Positions 1 to 7,703 of a stretch of DNA of 15,828 nucleotides are shown one piece after another (the first letter of the stretch is position 1; each line of letters begins with the position of its first letter). This stretch comes from Flavobacteriales bacterium UBA7878. Its GTDB lineage: Bacteria; Bacteroidota; Bacteroidia; Flavobacteriales; Schleiferiaceae. Both the position numbers and the translations under genes were made by a program. The notes beneath the pieces are model-generated. The model did not search any database and was not told the DNA's origin. It worked only from the letters and a program-made list of their open reading frames with translations. The stretch lies in contig DLRW01000081.1 in assembly GCA_002501205.1 (NCBI GenBank), positions 1 through 15,828 on the forward strand. Reading direction: 5' to 3'.

Positions 1-467
1 TCGTAATATCCAATACGAGCCATCTCCGAAGAACGATTTAAAAAGTCTTCTTGATTCTTTAAGGCGCTCATCTCTTTAAAAGAGAGTAACATCCTTTTCG
101 TTAAACCATTCTCCTCTCGAATTAAATGCCCGTTAACCTGCATCCACACTAATCCACCTTCGCGATGGTAATAGCGTAAAACAAGATTGTAATTATGTTT
201 CTCAGGATGATCGGCGTGTAATCGGAAAGTCCGCTGCTCCAAATCCTGATCTTCCGGATGTAAGCAATTGCGCCAAAATTGAATATTGGCTTTAACATTC
301 TTCGGCTTATAACCCAAGCGCTCCCAGAAAATCTCATTGGCCCAAAATCTTTCATCTCCACCTATTTCTCTGATAGCCAAGCCATCGAGGGCTTCTTTAC
401 TTAAGAAATCAAAAACTTGATCGTTCTGGCGAAACAGATTTCGAACTTCGTTTTTAAGTGGGCTCAT
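1..467 (-). CDS. PAS-domain signalling protein, N-terminal part (C-terminus beyond the left edge)
   Basis: A continuous minus-strand frame runs from the ATG at 467 to the window edge and gives 155 residues with no stop. Residues about 25-130 look like a PAS_3-type domain with its PAC tail: FWANEIFWERLGY (41-53), the LHPED motif (69-73) and VWMQVNGHLIREENG (107-121). Residues 143-155 (LNRSSEMARIGYY) look like the start of a second PAS domain. There is no signal peptide or membrane segment in the visible part, so it is probably cytoplasmic. In Bacteroidota, tandem PAS domains usually precede a histidine kinase or a GGDEF/LuxR-type output, but the output domain is outside the window and cannot be named. 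It lies 78 bp downstream of the secreted-protein gene on the same strand. The domain call is fairly firm and the overall function is open. Confidence 0.75.
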   Translation of the reverse strand, partial: MSPLKNEVRNLFRQNDQVFDFLSKEALDGLAIREIGGDERFWANEIFWERLGYKPKNVKANIQFWRNCLHPEDQDLEQRTFRLHADHPEKHNYNLVLRYYHREGGLVWMQVNGHLIREENGLTKRMLLSFKEMSALKNQEDFLNRSSEMARIGYY

Positions 468-545
468 AAGGCAGGAAAAAGCTTTTTAGGAAATTAAAAT
501 CAGAAGCTCTAATATACGCTGTATAGCTCAGTTTGCCTGCTATTG

Positions 546-1883
546 TTAAAAAAAACGCAGCTCGTGAAGGCCCATAAAATAGTATTGAGAATCCTCTGGG
601 GATTTATAGAAAATCAATCCTTGATAGTCATCTACCTCAAGCATCAAATACTGAGGACAATAAGCTAAATGATCTTGGACTACTTCGCTAAAATCACTTT
701 CACCAACCAGAGCTTTATAGGGTACAAAATCCCTTTGACTAAGCTCTCTCCAAAACCAGGCTTTATGGTATTTGCCCTTGGTTCGCCATATCCTATGCCA
801 GGGATCACCCTTCGTATAAAAGGCATGGATTTCATTTTGATGCAGGCTTAAGGTATCTATCGCTTGAGCTCCGGTATCCAAATAAGCCTTCAATTCGAGA
901 GGATTGCTTTTCAGGAAAAAGGTTTTAAGGTTCTCCGTCGCCATGGAAGATAAATAACTATAGATATGATTAGAGCCAAAAGGATCGGCATCCCAATAAT
1001 AAATGCGGTTTTGCTCGCCTAATATCAAGGCCGTTCTCAAGCTATCTGAGAAATAGCGATAATAAGAACTGCTGTCTCTGCGGAGAAATCCCAAATACTT
1101 TGCCTTTTGAATAATAGCACTCGAATCGTAAATAGCCTGATAAAGGGGATTTACATAGCGAAGGTTTGGATAATTCTGAACTTCGTTGATACTAAAGCTA
1201 GAGGAATCCCAAACCAGCTCCACCTCAGCTAAACTTAGAGGATTATCAAACAACTTAATCTGCAAGCTATCTGCATCTTGTAAGCTATCCTGTCTCTCGA
1301 GTTTGAGGGTAGAAATACCCCAAAGGATCCTTTCTTCCCTGCTTAAAAAATAAATCTCTTCATTATAGGCCATGGCCAAAGGATGATAGATAGGGCTGTT
1401 GAAGCTCAGCTTATTAACCAACATCTGCAAGTAAGACCATTCTCTTAAACCAATATTCAGAGGTTTAGGTTCCTTTTGATCGGGATTGAATTTACCCTTA
1501 TCGTAATAAGCATGTTGATTGTAAAAACGGTAGAAATAAGATTGATCTGCCTGTTTTTCCCATTCCACGATAAAGCTATGGCGTACAAAGAACAAGATGG
1601 GATAAGGTACCCCGGCAAATACAAATTTACCAGGCAAGCTATCGGCATTAACCTCAAATTGATAAATCTGCTGATAAGCACCAATGGCTTCTAAAAGTGC
1701 TTGGGGTTCAATTTTGCTGCGCAGGGCCAATTCAGTAAAGGAGCGATTTAAATCCTGTGCGCCAAAAGCATAAATATGCTCCCAAGGCAATTGACCTTTA
1801 TGCTCTTCGGCAGGACCGGTGCGGATGGCTTGACTCTTTAAACTTAAACTGAATAGTAGGAAGAAAAATAGTCGTAGGCCCAT
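546..1883 (-). CDS. secreted protein of unknown function, 445 aa
   Basis: I do not recognise this family. The product begins with a clear signal peptide (MGLRLFFFLLFSLSLKSQA, residues 1-19), so it is probably exported to the periplasm or cell surface. The mature part is rich in aromatic residues (many YY, YF and WF pairs) and in DS-containing segments such as RQDSLQDADSLQIK. There are no further membrane helices, no lipobox cysteine, and no C-terminal type IX sorting domain that I can see. It ends with the aromatic sequence MGLHELRFF. The gene stands apart: 53 bp separate it from the small membrane protein gene upstream and 78 bp from the PAS gene downstream. Length, signal peptide and coding character support a real gene; no function is assigned. 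Confidence 0.8.
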   Translation of the reverse strand: MGLRLFFFLLFSLSLKSQAIRTGPAEEHKGQLPWEHIYAFGAQDLNRSFTELALRSKIEPQALLEAIGAYQQIYQFEVNADSLPGKFVFAGVPYPILFFVRHSFIVEWEKQADQSYFYRFYNQHAYYDKGKFNPDQKEPKPLNIGLREWSYLQMLVNKLSFNSPIYHPLAMAYNEEIYFLSREERILWGISTLKLERQDSLQDADSLQIKLFDNPLSLAEVELVWDSSSFSINEVQNYPNLRYVNPLYQAIYDSSAIIQKAKYLGFLRRDSSSYYRYFSDSLRTALILGEQNRIYYWDADPFGSNHIYSYLSSMATENLKTFFLKSNPLELKAYLDTGAQAIDTLSLHQNEIHAFYTKGDPWHRIWRTKGKYHKAWFWRELSQRDFVPYKALVGESDFSEVVQDHLAYCPQYLMLEVDDYQGLIFYKSPEDSQYYFMGLHELRFF

Positions 1884-1936
1884 ATCGAATACATTTTCTG
1901 GCTAGAAAACAAATTACATACCAATTCAGATTCAGG

Positions 1937-2311
1937 CTACTGCTCATCATTTGGAAGGCTCAAGACCCGTAAAACGGAAAGCATTCCTATCGTCAAGAAA
2001 AGTAGAGACTGACCTAAACTTCGAATCTCCGTTCCTTGCCAATACCAGAACAGTGAAAGGCCAAACATCAGTAAAAGACTGGGCATTAATATCCAGAACA
2101 AGATGCGGCGGTTGGCATCAGTCAACTGTCGTTTACTGGCTTTAGGATTTACCAGTGAAACAAAGCTCAAAGCCAAACCGGTAAGCATTAAAGCGGTATT
2201 AAGTGAAAGCAGAATTTCTTCATGAACCCAGATAGGCCGCAAATAATAGTACAATGCCCCGGCAAAGAGAGGGAACTGTAAATAGGATAAGAAATGTAAA
2301 AAGCGATTCAT
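1937..2311 (-). CDS. small integral membrane protein, 124 aa
   Basis: Unrecognised small membrane protein. Hydrophobic stretches suggest four transmembrane segments, roughly residues 5-24, 32-54, 70-92 and 100-118. A basic loop after the second (NPKASKRQLTDANRR) probably faces the cytoplasm. The second pair includes LFWILMPSLLLMFGLSLFWYW. The gene starts only 3 bp after the stop of the bestrophin-family gene, so the two are almost certainly co-transcribed and may work together. No catalytic motif is visible. Confidence 0.75.
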   Translation of the reverse strand: MNRFLHFLSYLQFPLFAGALYYYLRPIWVHEEILLSLNTALMLTGLALSFVSLVNPKASKRQLTDANRRILFWILMPSLLLMFGLSLFWYWQGTEIRSLGQSLLFLTIGMLSVLRVLSLPNDEQ

Positions 2312-2314
2312 GGT

Positions 2315-3358
2315 CTACATTAATATTCCCTTCTTCGCTTCAATGGGGGCGGGCAAATCCGTTTCGCCCAGCATTTCGAGCAGGTCTATTTCAATGGTGC
2401 GACAGAGTGATAACATTGGGATATCATTGGCCATTCCCTGAAAAGGGTTTTCCGAATAATCGCCTACTATCTCCATCACCACATAAAGCCAACCTACAAT
2501 AACTAAAAATGGTATCGACATCCATATTCCGATATTACCGAATTTGGCAAACTCGGGCACCAGCCCAAAAGGCATCAGGAAAATAAAAATACAGACAAAG
2601 ATGAAGCTCATATTGGCATACTGCCGTGGCAAAGGGAATTTCTTAATGCGCTCACACTTGCCTTGATGGTCGTAAAAATCATTCAGGATTTTCTGCATTT
2701 CCATGTGACGAAAATCATCTATGAGATTTAAGTCCCGCAGTTTTTTAAGGTCTTCACCTTGTTTAAAAATGATTTGAGTAGCGGTATTCTTAGCGGCAAT
2801 TAAATGATCATGCTCTTCCTTTCCTAAAAACAGTTGCAGCTCAATGCGGGTCACTTCATCATCCACCAAGCCCACGCCAAAAAGCCTTTGGTAGCGCCTG
2901 GCGAAAGAACCGGTAAAACCTCTTTGATTGGAATGCTCCCAAGGCGTAGCTACCAGTAATTGACTTCGTAAAGCGTATAACCACGCGATATGGCGGAAGA
3001 TCAGTTTTTGATGCCAGGCCTTTATCTCCGCATCATCAATAGGTATGGGATTGTGCAAATTGCTAGTATAATTGCGTACCACATTCCCCCAGGAACGACT
3101 GCTATTTACAATGGCGCCCCAAATTTTACGGGCTTCCCACATGCGATCATAAGCACTGTTATTCTTAAAACCCACATAAAAGGCTACGGCGGTACCAATT
3201 ATGGAAACCGGCAACCAAGGGATAAACATCCAATGATGCCCATCATCCGTATAAACATAGAGCGCCACAACCAAGGTCATCCAAAGAATTAACCAGGGAA
3301 AATGGTGTCCGGAAAAAAGAAGGATTCTTTTAAGAGAAAAATTCTTGGTAATTAACAT
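2315..3358 (-). CDS. bestrophin-family anion channel (UPF0187/YneE type)
   Basis: This is a bacterial bestrophin homologue of 347 residues, a usual length for the family. The family hallmark lies at residues about 60-90 (AFYVGFKNNSAYDRMWEARK, continuing into IWGAIVNSSRSW). A second conserved block near the C-terminus contains NPFQGMANDIPMLSLCRTIE. Hydrophobic segments fit the family's four-helix pore subunit: two near residues 20-64 and two around 248-298. Bacterial bestrophins assemble as pentameric inner-membrane channels; eukaryotic members conduct chloride and bicarbonate, and algal thylakoid members supply bicarbonate for carbon concentration. Here the gene is translationally close to a small membrane-protein gene downstream, and a carbonic anhydrase gene lies about 700 bp away in divergent orientation. 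A bicarbonate role is an inference from context. The start at 3358 places the first helix at the family's usual position. Confidence 0.9.
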   Translation of the reverse strand: MLITKNFSLKRILLFSGHHFPWLILWMTLVVALYVYTDDGHHWMFIPWLPVSIIGTAVAFYVGFKNNSAYDRMWEARKIWGAIVNSSRSWGNVVRNYTSNLHNPIPIDDAEIKAWHQKLIFRHIAWLYALRSQLLVATPWEHSNQRGFTGSFARRYQRLFGVGLVDDEVTRIELQLFLGKEEHDHLIAAKNTATQIIFKQGEDLKKLRDLNLIDDFRHMEMQKILNDFYDHQGKCERIKKFPLPRQYANMSFIFVCIFIFLMPFGLVPEFAKFGNIGIWMSIPFLVIVGWLYVVMEIVGDYSENPFQGMANDIPMLSLCRTIEIDLLEMLGETDLPAPIEAKKGILM

Positions 3359-3453
3359 AGTCTACAATGCTTGCTCCGAATTTGAAACTTTTTTAGGGAA
3401 TATGCACGCAGAATTCCAATTCTTAAAAAATCCAAAAGTCTGTAGCGCCATTG

Positions 3454-3867
3454 CTAGTCCTCGGATTGTGTGCTTTGTGATTTAAGCGAAGGGTAATAAA
3501 GCATCCAGAGCAGACTAATCAACAGGAAGGGCAAAATGGAAATAAGCATCAAGGGGTTCCAGCTCAGCAAGGCGCCCAGGAGTACGAAGACCAATAATAT
3601 TCCTATACTGATTATCGCCACCAAAGGCCCAATTCTTTTGGCTTGAGGCTTAGTGATAAGATAGATCAAGACTATTTGCCCGAACAAAGGCAATAGAATT
3701 AATGGATGGGCAAAATGCTCGGGCTGATGGAAAAGATCACTAAACAGCTGCCCTTCCATTTCAAACAAGAAGGCGCTTTGACCGCCTCCCCATTCCAAAT
3801 AGGCAATAAGGGAACTCAAGAGGAGTGCCAGAGGATATATGCGGGCTTTTAGAAATTCACTTTTCAT
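3454..3867 (-). CDS. small integral membrane protein, 137 aa
   Basis: Unrecognised membrane protein with about four hydrophobic segments: residues 10-25, 55-72, 82-103 and 106-125. The loop between the first two is longer and carries acidic and histidine residues (HQPEHFAH, around 47-54). The C-terminal tail is polar (SLKSQSTQSED). It lies 95 bp upstream of the bestrophin gene on the same strand and may be the first gene of the same transcription unit. Its start is 196 bp from the divergent carbonic anhydrase start. It is of similar size to the other small membrane protein of this cluster, but I see no clear sequence resemblance between them. Confidence 0.72.
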   Translation of the reverse strand: MKSEFLKARIYPLALLLSSLIAYLEWGGGQSAFLFEMEGQLFSDLFHQPEHFAHPLILLPLFGQIVLIYLITKPQAKRIGPLVAIISIGILLVFVLLGALLSWNPLMLISILPFLLISLLWMLYYPSLKSQSTQSED

Positions 3868-3965
3868 GATGGTTCTTTAATACTGGCAATTTAAGGCTTG
3901 AAATTGAGACCCCTAGCGCAAGCAGCTCTATTGAACATTACCTAAGGCTCAATCCGAATTATCCT

Positions 3966-3973
3966 TATGTTTG
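3966..3973 (+). promoter_or_regulatory. candidate -7 element upstream of the carbonic anhydrase gene
   Basis: TATGTTTG matches the Bacteroidota -7 consensus TAnnTTTG in the gap between the two divergent genes. It would give a 5' leader of roughly 80 nt. No well-spaced -33 TTG is visible, so the call rests on half of the promoter. Confidence 0.3.
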
Positions 3974-4063
3974 GAATTCCTTTAATTTCCATGGTCAGTT
4001 CATGCCCCTAAATGATTTGCCTCAAATTAAGGTCAAGCAAACATCCATCCTAAAAAGCATTAA

Positions 4064-4690
4064 ATGGACATTCAAAACATTTTCCAAAACAACCGCAACT
4101 GGGTTCAAAGTAAATTAGAACTCGACTCAGACTATTTCAGTGAATTATCGAAGGGGCAAAGTCCTGAAATTTTATACATCGGTTGTTCCGACAGCCGGGT
4201 TACCGCCGAAGAATTAATGGGCGTATCACCAGGTGAGGCCTTTATCCATCGCAATATTGCCAATATGGTCCCCAATACCGACCTCAGTGCCATGTCGGTA
4301 ATTGAATATGCCGTAAGCCACCTCAAAGTGAATCATGTGGTTGTATGCGGTCACTATTTCTGTGGAGGGGTAAAAGCTGCCATGCAATCGCAAGATCTGG
4401 GTATTTTAAATCCCTGGTTGCGAAATATCCGCGACGTGTACCGCTTACATGCCAATGAGCTGCAAGCTATTAAGGATGAAGAAGAACGTTACAAACGACT
4501 GGTAGAATTAAATGTAGAAGAGCAGTGCTTTAATGTGATTAAAACTGCTGCCTTACAACGTGCCCACCGCGATCGCAACATTAGCGTACATGGTTGGGTA
4601 TTCGATATTCATTCTGGTAAACTGATTGATTTGGATATCGACTTCGAATCAAAAATGAAGAGCGTAATGGAGATTTATAATTTGGATTAA
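4064..4690 (+). CDS. can: beta-class carbonic anhydrase
   Basis: Carbonic anhydrase interconverts CO2 and bicarbonate in the cytoplasm. The 208-residue length suits a bacterial beta-class enzyme. Zinc-site residues are all present: C41, D43 and R45 in the CSDSR motif, then H97 and C100 in CGHYFCGG. HRNIAN (62-67) is the usual block between them. There is no signal peptide. The gene converges with the dabB-dabA operon and is divergent from the small membrane protein/bestrophin group. This is the expected partner for a DAC bicarbonate-accumulating system, although in DAC the hydration step itself is carried out by DabA, so this free enzyme may balance the CO2/bicarbonate pool. A strong intrinsic terminator follows 20 bp after the stop. 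The family call is very secure; the symbol follows the common bacterial housekeeping name. Confidence 0.96.
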   Translation: MDIQNIFQNNRNWVQSKLELDSDYFSELSKGQSPEILYIGCSDSRVTAEELMGVSPGEAFIHRNIANMVPNTDLSAMSVIEYAVSHLKVNHVVVCGHYFCGGVKAAMQSQDLGILNPWLRNIRDVYRLHANELQAIKDEEERYKRLVELNVEEQCFNVIKTAALQRAHRDRNISVHGWVFDIHSGKLIDLDIDFESKMKSVMEIYNLD

Positions 4691-4710
4691 GTTTGCTTTT
4701 AAAATATTAG

Positions 4711-4738
4711 AAGCCGGGAATGAGCCCGGCTTTTTTTT
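4711..4738 (+). terminator. intrinsic terminator of the carbonic anhydrase gene
   Basis: A perfect 8-bp stem, AAGCCGGG (4711-4718) with CCCGGCTT (4725-4732), encloses the loop AATGAG and runs into eight T residues. Confidence 0.92.
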
Positions 4739-4850
4739 GTTTATTGATTTTCAAACTATTCGTTTTCAAAACATTAATCGCTTAATCGAAAGGAATTTAA
4801 AATGAACCCTCCGGGCTCTACTCAGGTTTAGAATTCTGTTTTAAACCAGG

Positions 4851-4880
4851 AAAGCCAAGTCTTTTCAGACTTGGCTTTTT
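4851..4880 (+). terminator. second intrinsic terminator-like hairpin between convergent genes
   Basis: A perfect 11-bp stem, AAAGCCAAGTC (4851-4861) with GACTTGGCTTT (4868-4878), has a 6-nt loop and a short T run. The T tract favours plus-strand termination. It lies about 110 bp past the carbonic anhydrase terminator and 37 bp past the stop of the convergent 105-residue gene, so it may back up the first terminator or end an unannotated short plus-strand transcript. Confidence 0.7.
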
Positions 4881-4916
4881 GTTTGGACCTTAAAAAAAGG
4901 TCGCCAGGGGAAAGAA

Positions 4917-5234
4917 TTAATTTTCCTGTCCGGCCATCTCGAAGTTGAGCGTCCTGCTACTCTGTATGTGAGCATCTGCCGCTAAGGCAATTGCTTTTAA
5001 GGCTGCATCATCAGAGACCTCTTTAAACTCCGATAAAACCTGCGACTTTAAGTTCTTTAAATCTTGGATTTTCGCTTCCTGATCCGCCCCGGTCAATTGA
5101 TGATCTGCCTCCCAGCGACGTAGGAATTCAGAACGGATATCCTTAATCTGTTGATCAATGGCCAAACTGATTAATCTTTTAAAATCGGCGGCTTTCCAAT
5201 CTAATTTTTGAAGGTCAATGTTCATAGTTCGCAT
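4917..5234 (-). CDS. small soluble protein of unknown function, last gene of the dab operon
   Basis: A 105-residue protein that I do not recognise. It is highly charged and appears helical, with no signal peptide, membrane segment, cysteine pair or metal motif. Charged segments such as IKDIRSEFLRRWEADHQL and IQDLKNLKSQVLSEFKEV suggest helical-bundle or coiled-coil structure. The gene begins 10 bp after the dabA stop on the same strand, so it is almost certainly translated from the dabBA message. An alternative start at residue 4 (MNIDLQ, position 5225) is equally plausible because neither ATG has a clear ribosome binding site. Position suggests an accessory or regulatory subunit of the DAC complex, but this is inference only. 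Confidence 0.72.
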   Translation of the reverse strand: MRTMNIDLQKLDWKAADFKRLISLAIDQQIKDIRSEFLRRWEADHQLTGADQEAKIQDLKNLKSQVLSEFKEVSDDAALKAIALAADAHIQSSRTLNFEMAGQEN

Positions 5235-5244
5235 AAGAGTGGAT

Positions 5245-7683
5245 TTAAACGGTTACTAATTTTTCATTCTGTTCTTGGATGCTGATGGCTTCTATACTTT
5301 GCCACTGCATTTTTCCTTGGTATTCATCGACCACTTGTCCGGCCTCATTCATTCGGAAGAGTTTCAACCATTGATGGTCGAATAAATCTTGCAACATGCT
5401 ATGCTTCTGCAGGATGCTGTTAATGGCTTCCTGAGGGGCGTCGATCACCACATTTAGGCGCTGTGGCAGGTGCTGAAACTGCTTTCCATCATGCACGGAT
5501 TGCCAGGCTAAGCCGATGCGCAAATCACCCGCTGACCCTTCCAGCACTCCAATGCCGCCACTTACATTGTGCAGGGTCTTATTGCCTGCCCCAAAATTTT
5601 GATTGTCGGTGGTGCTGGCATAATACTGCAGGTTAATCCAGGAAGTCACTACCATGGGAGCAGTCATGATTGCCTCCAGAATGGCGAAGTCTTTATCTTC
5701 CTGCCATTGGTAGGAGTGCAAAAAGCTGCGGGCGCCTAGGTTCTTGCCTTTGGTTTTAGATCGCGGTGCGATTACAAAGGCATTGCAGCCGGCCAAGCCC
5801 CATTCCGGACGCACCTGCGACCAATCTTTACTGCGCTTTAGGATTTCTGTTTGGGCCTCCTTCTCTTCAATTCCGAAGCGTAAGGCTCTTTCACGGCGGG
5901 CCAATTCAGTGGCTTGCTCCAATTGCGTTTCCAGTTCTGAGAGCTCCTTCCATCGTTTCTTGTCGATTTCCCGACGGTTAATAATATGGATGGAGTCAGT
6001 AGTGGTATCATGCAAGGCCGCTATGAATATCGTATCCGCCGGAAGGCTAGTTCCATCCTCCTTTAAAGCGGCGCGTACCCTGGGGTCGTTTAATAATCGA
6101 GCAGAGGCCCAAGCATTGATCTCCCCCGAATGTCCACCGCAGGCCCCACAATCCAGAGCGCTGGCATGAGGATTATTCACGCTGCTGGCGCCATGCCCCA
6201 CAATCAGTATCAAGGGGGCAAAATCTTTGCTAAGTCCCATGGCCCTTAGAGCTCCCTGTGCCATTTGCACTTGAGTTACGAAGGGGATTTGCGAAAGGTC
6301 GATGTCGCGATCTGCATCAGCCGCATTGGGATCAGCCACCGGACGGGTCCATCCAAAAGAATCGCTGATTAACTTCGAGAGGAAGCTTATTCCCAGAGGA
6401 CTCACAAATGAGAAGGCCGATACTTTACCGGATTTAAATCGCTTCCAGCTTTTAGCGATTTGCTGGCGACTCCGTTTCAAGGCACGCTTTTTCTCGGTTT
6501 GGTGAATATCGGTACTGATCTCTCGTACTTCAACTGCACTGGGAATAAGTGCCGGACATTGATTTCTGGCTTTATCTGAGGCTAGTTCTTGATATTTTAG
6601 AGGTATTCCGAAGAAACCCGCAAAACCCAGGGTATCAATTTCGGGATCTACCTGTTCCAGATTGCGGCGGTAAAGCTCCGAGCGCACATCGATACAAAAA
6701 ACTGCTTGGACCTTAGGACGCTGGTTTTTTGTTTCCAGGGGATTCTGATCTAAGCGTTCTTTGAGTTCTCTTTGCGAGGCATAATCAAAGGCATCCTGCA
6801 AGAGGAGTCGGCTCTCTAAACTTTCACTACCTGGGAAGGCCGCCTTTAATTCGAGGATGGCTAAATCTGCCTTGCGTTGCTCCCAGGCTTTGTAGAGCTT
6901 TAAGTCGTTGAGGCCCTCCAGTAAAGCTGCTTCCCAGCTTAATAAGATGGCGAGGAAGGATTCCAGGTTTTGAGTATTCCCACCATAGAGTTTTGCCTGC
7001 CAATCTTGGCCAGCCACATAGGAGGACCAGCCCTTAAGTTTTAAGAGAAGACTATGCAGATAAGGTTCTAAAGAAGGACCTTTAAGAGCGAGGACCTTAA
7101 TGTTTTGTTCGAGGGCTTCCTGATAATTGGCTGAAAGGCCTTTTACATAATTTCGGAAATTAGGCAGGCCCATTAATTCCGGAGCTCGATTAATCATCGC
7201 TTCCTTCCGCCAGATTTCAAAGAGGTCTATGCCTTCTGCATAAGGCTTATCATGCTGATTGAAAAAGTGGGCAGCCCATTGCGATACACGGTCTACCATA
7301 AAGCGCGACCAATCCTTGGTACCGTGCTCCCGCGCCAGGTCCCCTAAAGTGTAAAGTTCATAGAGCTCATAATTGGAAGCAGTAAGGGCCAGAAATTTAG
7401 CCTGGGCTAAAAATTCAGCACTGCTTTCCTGACGATTATTGGCTTGAAGAGCGCGCTCGATATCTGCGGCTGAAATCTGCCCTTCTTCGTACTGTTTCAG
7501 GTAAAAGTCCAGCGACATGCTCATATCAATACCTGCTCGGCGCTTAAGGCTGAAAGCCGCATCTTGAAAATCTTGATGGAGCAAACCCAGATAGGGATTT
7601 ACCGCGATGGAATTTTCCAGGGACCAGGCAGGAGCGAGCTTTTGGCAAGCTGTTTCGAGGGCCATTTTAATTTTTGCATCCAT
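5245..7683 (-). CDS. dabA: DabA, inorganic carbon accumulation subunit (DUF2309/UPF0753)
   Basis: DabA is the peripheral, beta-carbonic-anhydrase-like subunit of the DAC complex. In the studied Halothiobacillus system, DabA with DabB converts CO2 to bicarbonate in one direction using the membrane ion gradient. At 812 residues the protein has the usual family length. The zinc/active-site residues are recognisable: C330 and D332 in AVFCIDVRSE, H497 in LIVGHGASS and C512 in DCGACGGHSGE. The H497-C512 spacing of 15 matches the spacing I recall for the Halothiobacillus enzyme (C351, D353, H524, C539). There is no signal peptide; the protein is cytoplasmic and docks on DabB. dabA starts 20 bp after dabB and is followed after 10 bp by the 105-residue gene, so all three form one operon. 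All key residues are intact, which points to a working enzyme. Confidence 0.96.
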   Translation of the reverse strand: MDAKIKMALETACQKLAPAWSLENSIAVNPYLGLLHQDFQDAAFSLKRRAGIDMSMSLDFYLKQYEEGQISAADIERALQANNRQESSAEFLAQAKFLALTASNYELYELYTLGDLAREHGTKDWSRFMVDRVSQWAAHFFNQHDKPYAEGIDLFEIWRKEAMINRAPELMGLPNFRNYVKGLSANYQEALEQNIKVLALKGPSLEPYLHSLLLKLKGWSSYVAGQDWQAKLYGGNTQNLESFLAILLSWEAALLEGLNDLKLYKAWEQRKADLAILELKAAFPGSESLESRLLLQDAFDYASQRELKERLDQNPLETKNQRPKVQAVFCIDVRSELYRRNLEQVDPEIDTLGFAGFFGIPLKYQELASDKARNQCPALIPSAVEVREISTDIHQTEKKRALKRSRQQIAKSWKRFKSGKVSAFSFVSPLGISFLSKLISDSFGWTRPVADPNAADADRDIDLSQIPFVTQVQMAQGALRAMGLSKDFAPLILIVGHGASSVNNPHASALDCGACGGHSGEINAWASARLLNDPRVRAALKEDGTSLPADTIFIAALHDTTTDSIHIINRREIDKKRWKELSELETQLEQATELARRERALRFGIEEKEAQTEILKRSKDWSQVRPEWGLAGCNAFVIAPRSKTKGKNLGARSFLHSYQWQEDKDFAILEAIMTAPMVVTSWINLQYYASTTDNQNFGAGNKTLHNVSGGIGVLEGSAGDLRIGLAWQSVHDGKQFQHLPQRLNVVIDAPQEAINSILQKHSMLQDLFDHQWLKLFRMNEAGQVVDEYQGKMQWQSIEAISIQEQNEKLVTV

Positions 7684-7703
7684 AATTTTTGCTTTTTGAG
7701 CGA

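Noticed and set aside
149..361. Minus-strand 70-residue reading frame
   Set aside because: It lies in another frame within the PAS-protein gene, which runs open from 467 to the window edge with a clear domain.
4801..4830. Nine-codon frame as a leader peptide with attenuator
   Set aside because: No plus-strand gene follows the hairpin, so there is nothing to attenuate; kept only as part of a low-interest finding.
5744..6169. Plus-strand 141-residue reading frame
   Set aside because: Antisense shadow of dabA; composition is low-complexity Ser/Arg/Ala with no recognisable domain.
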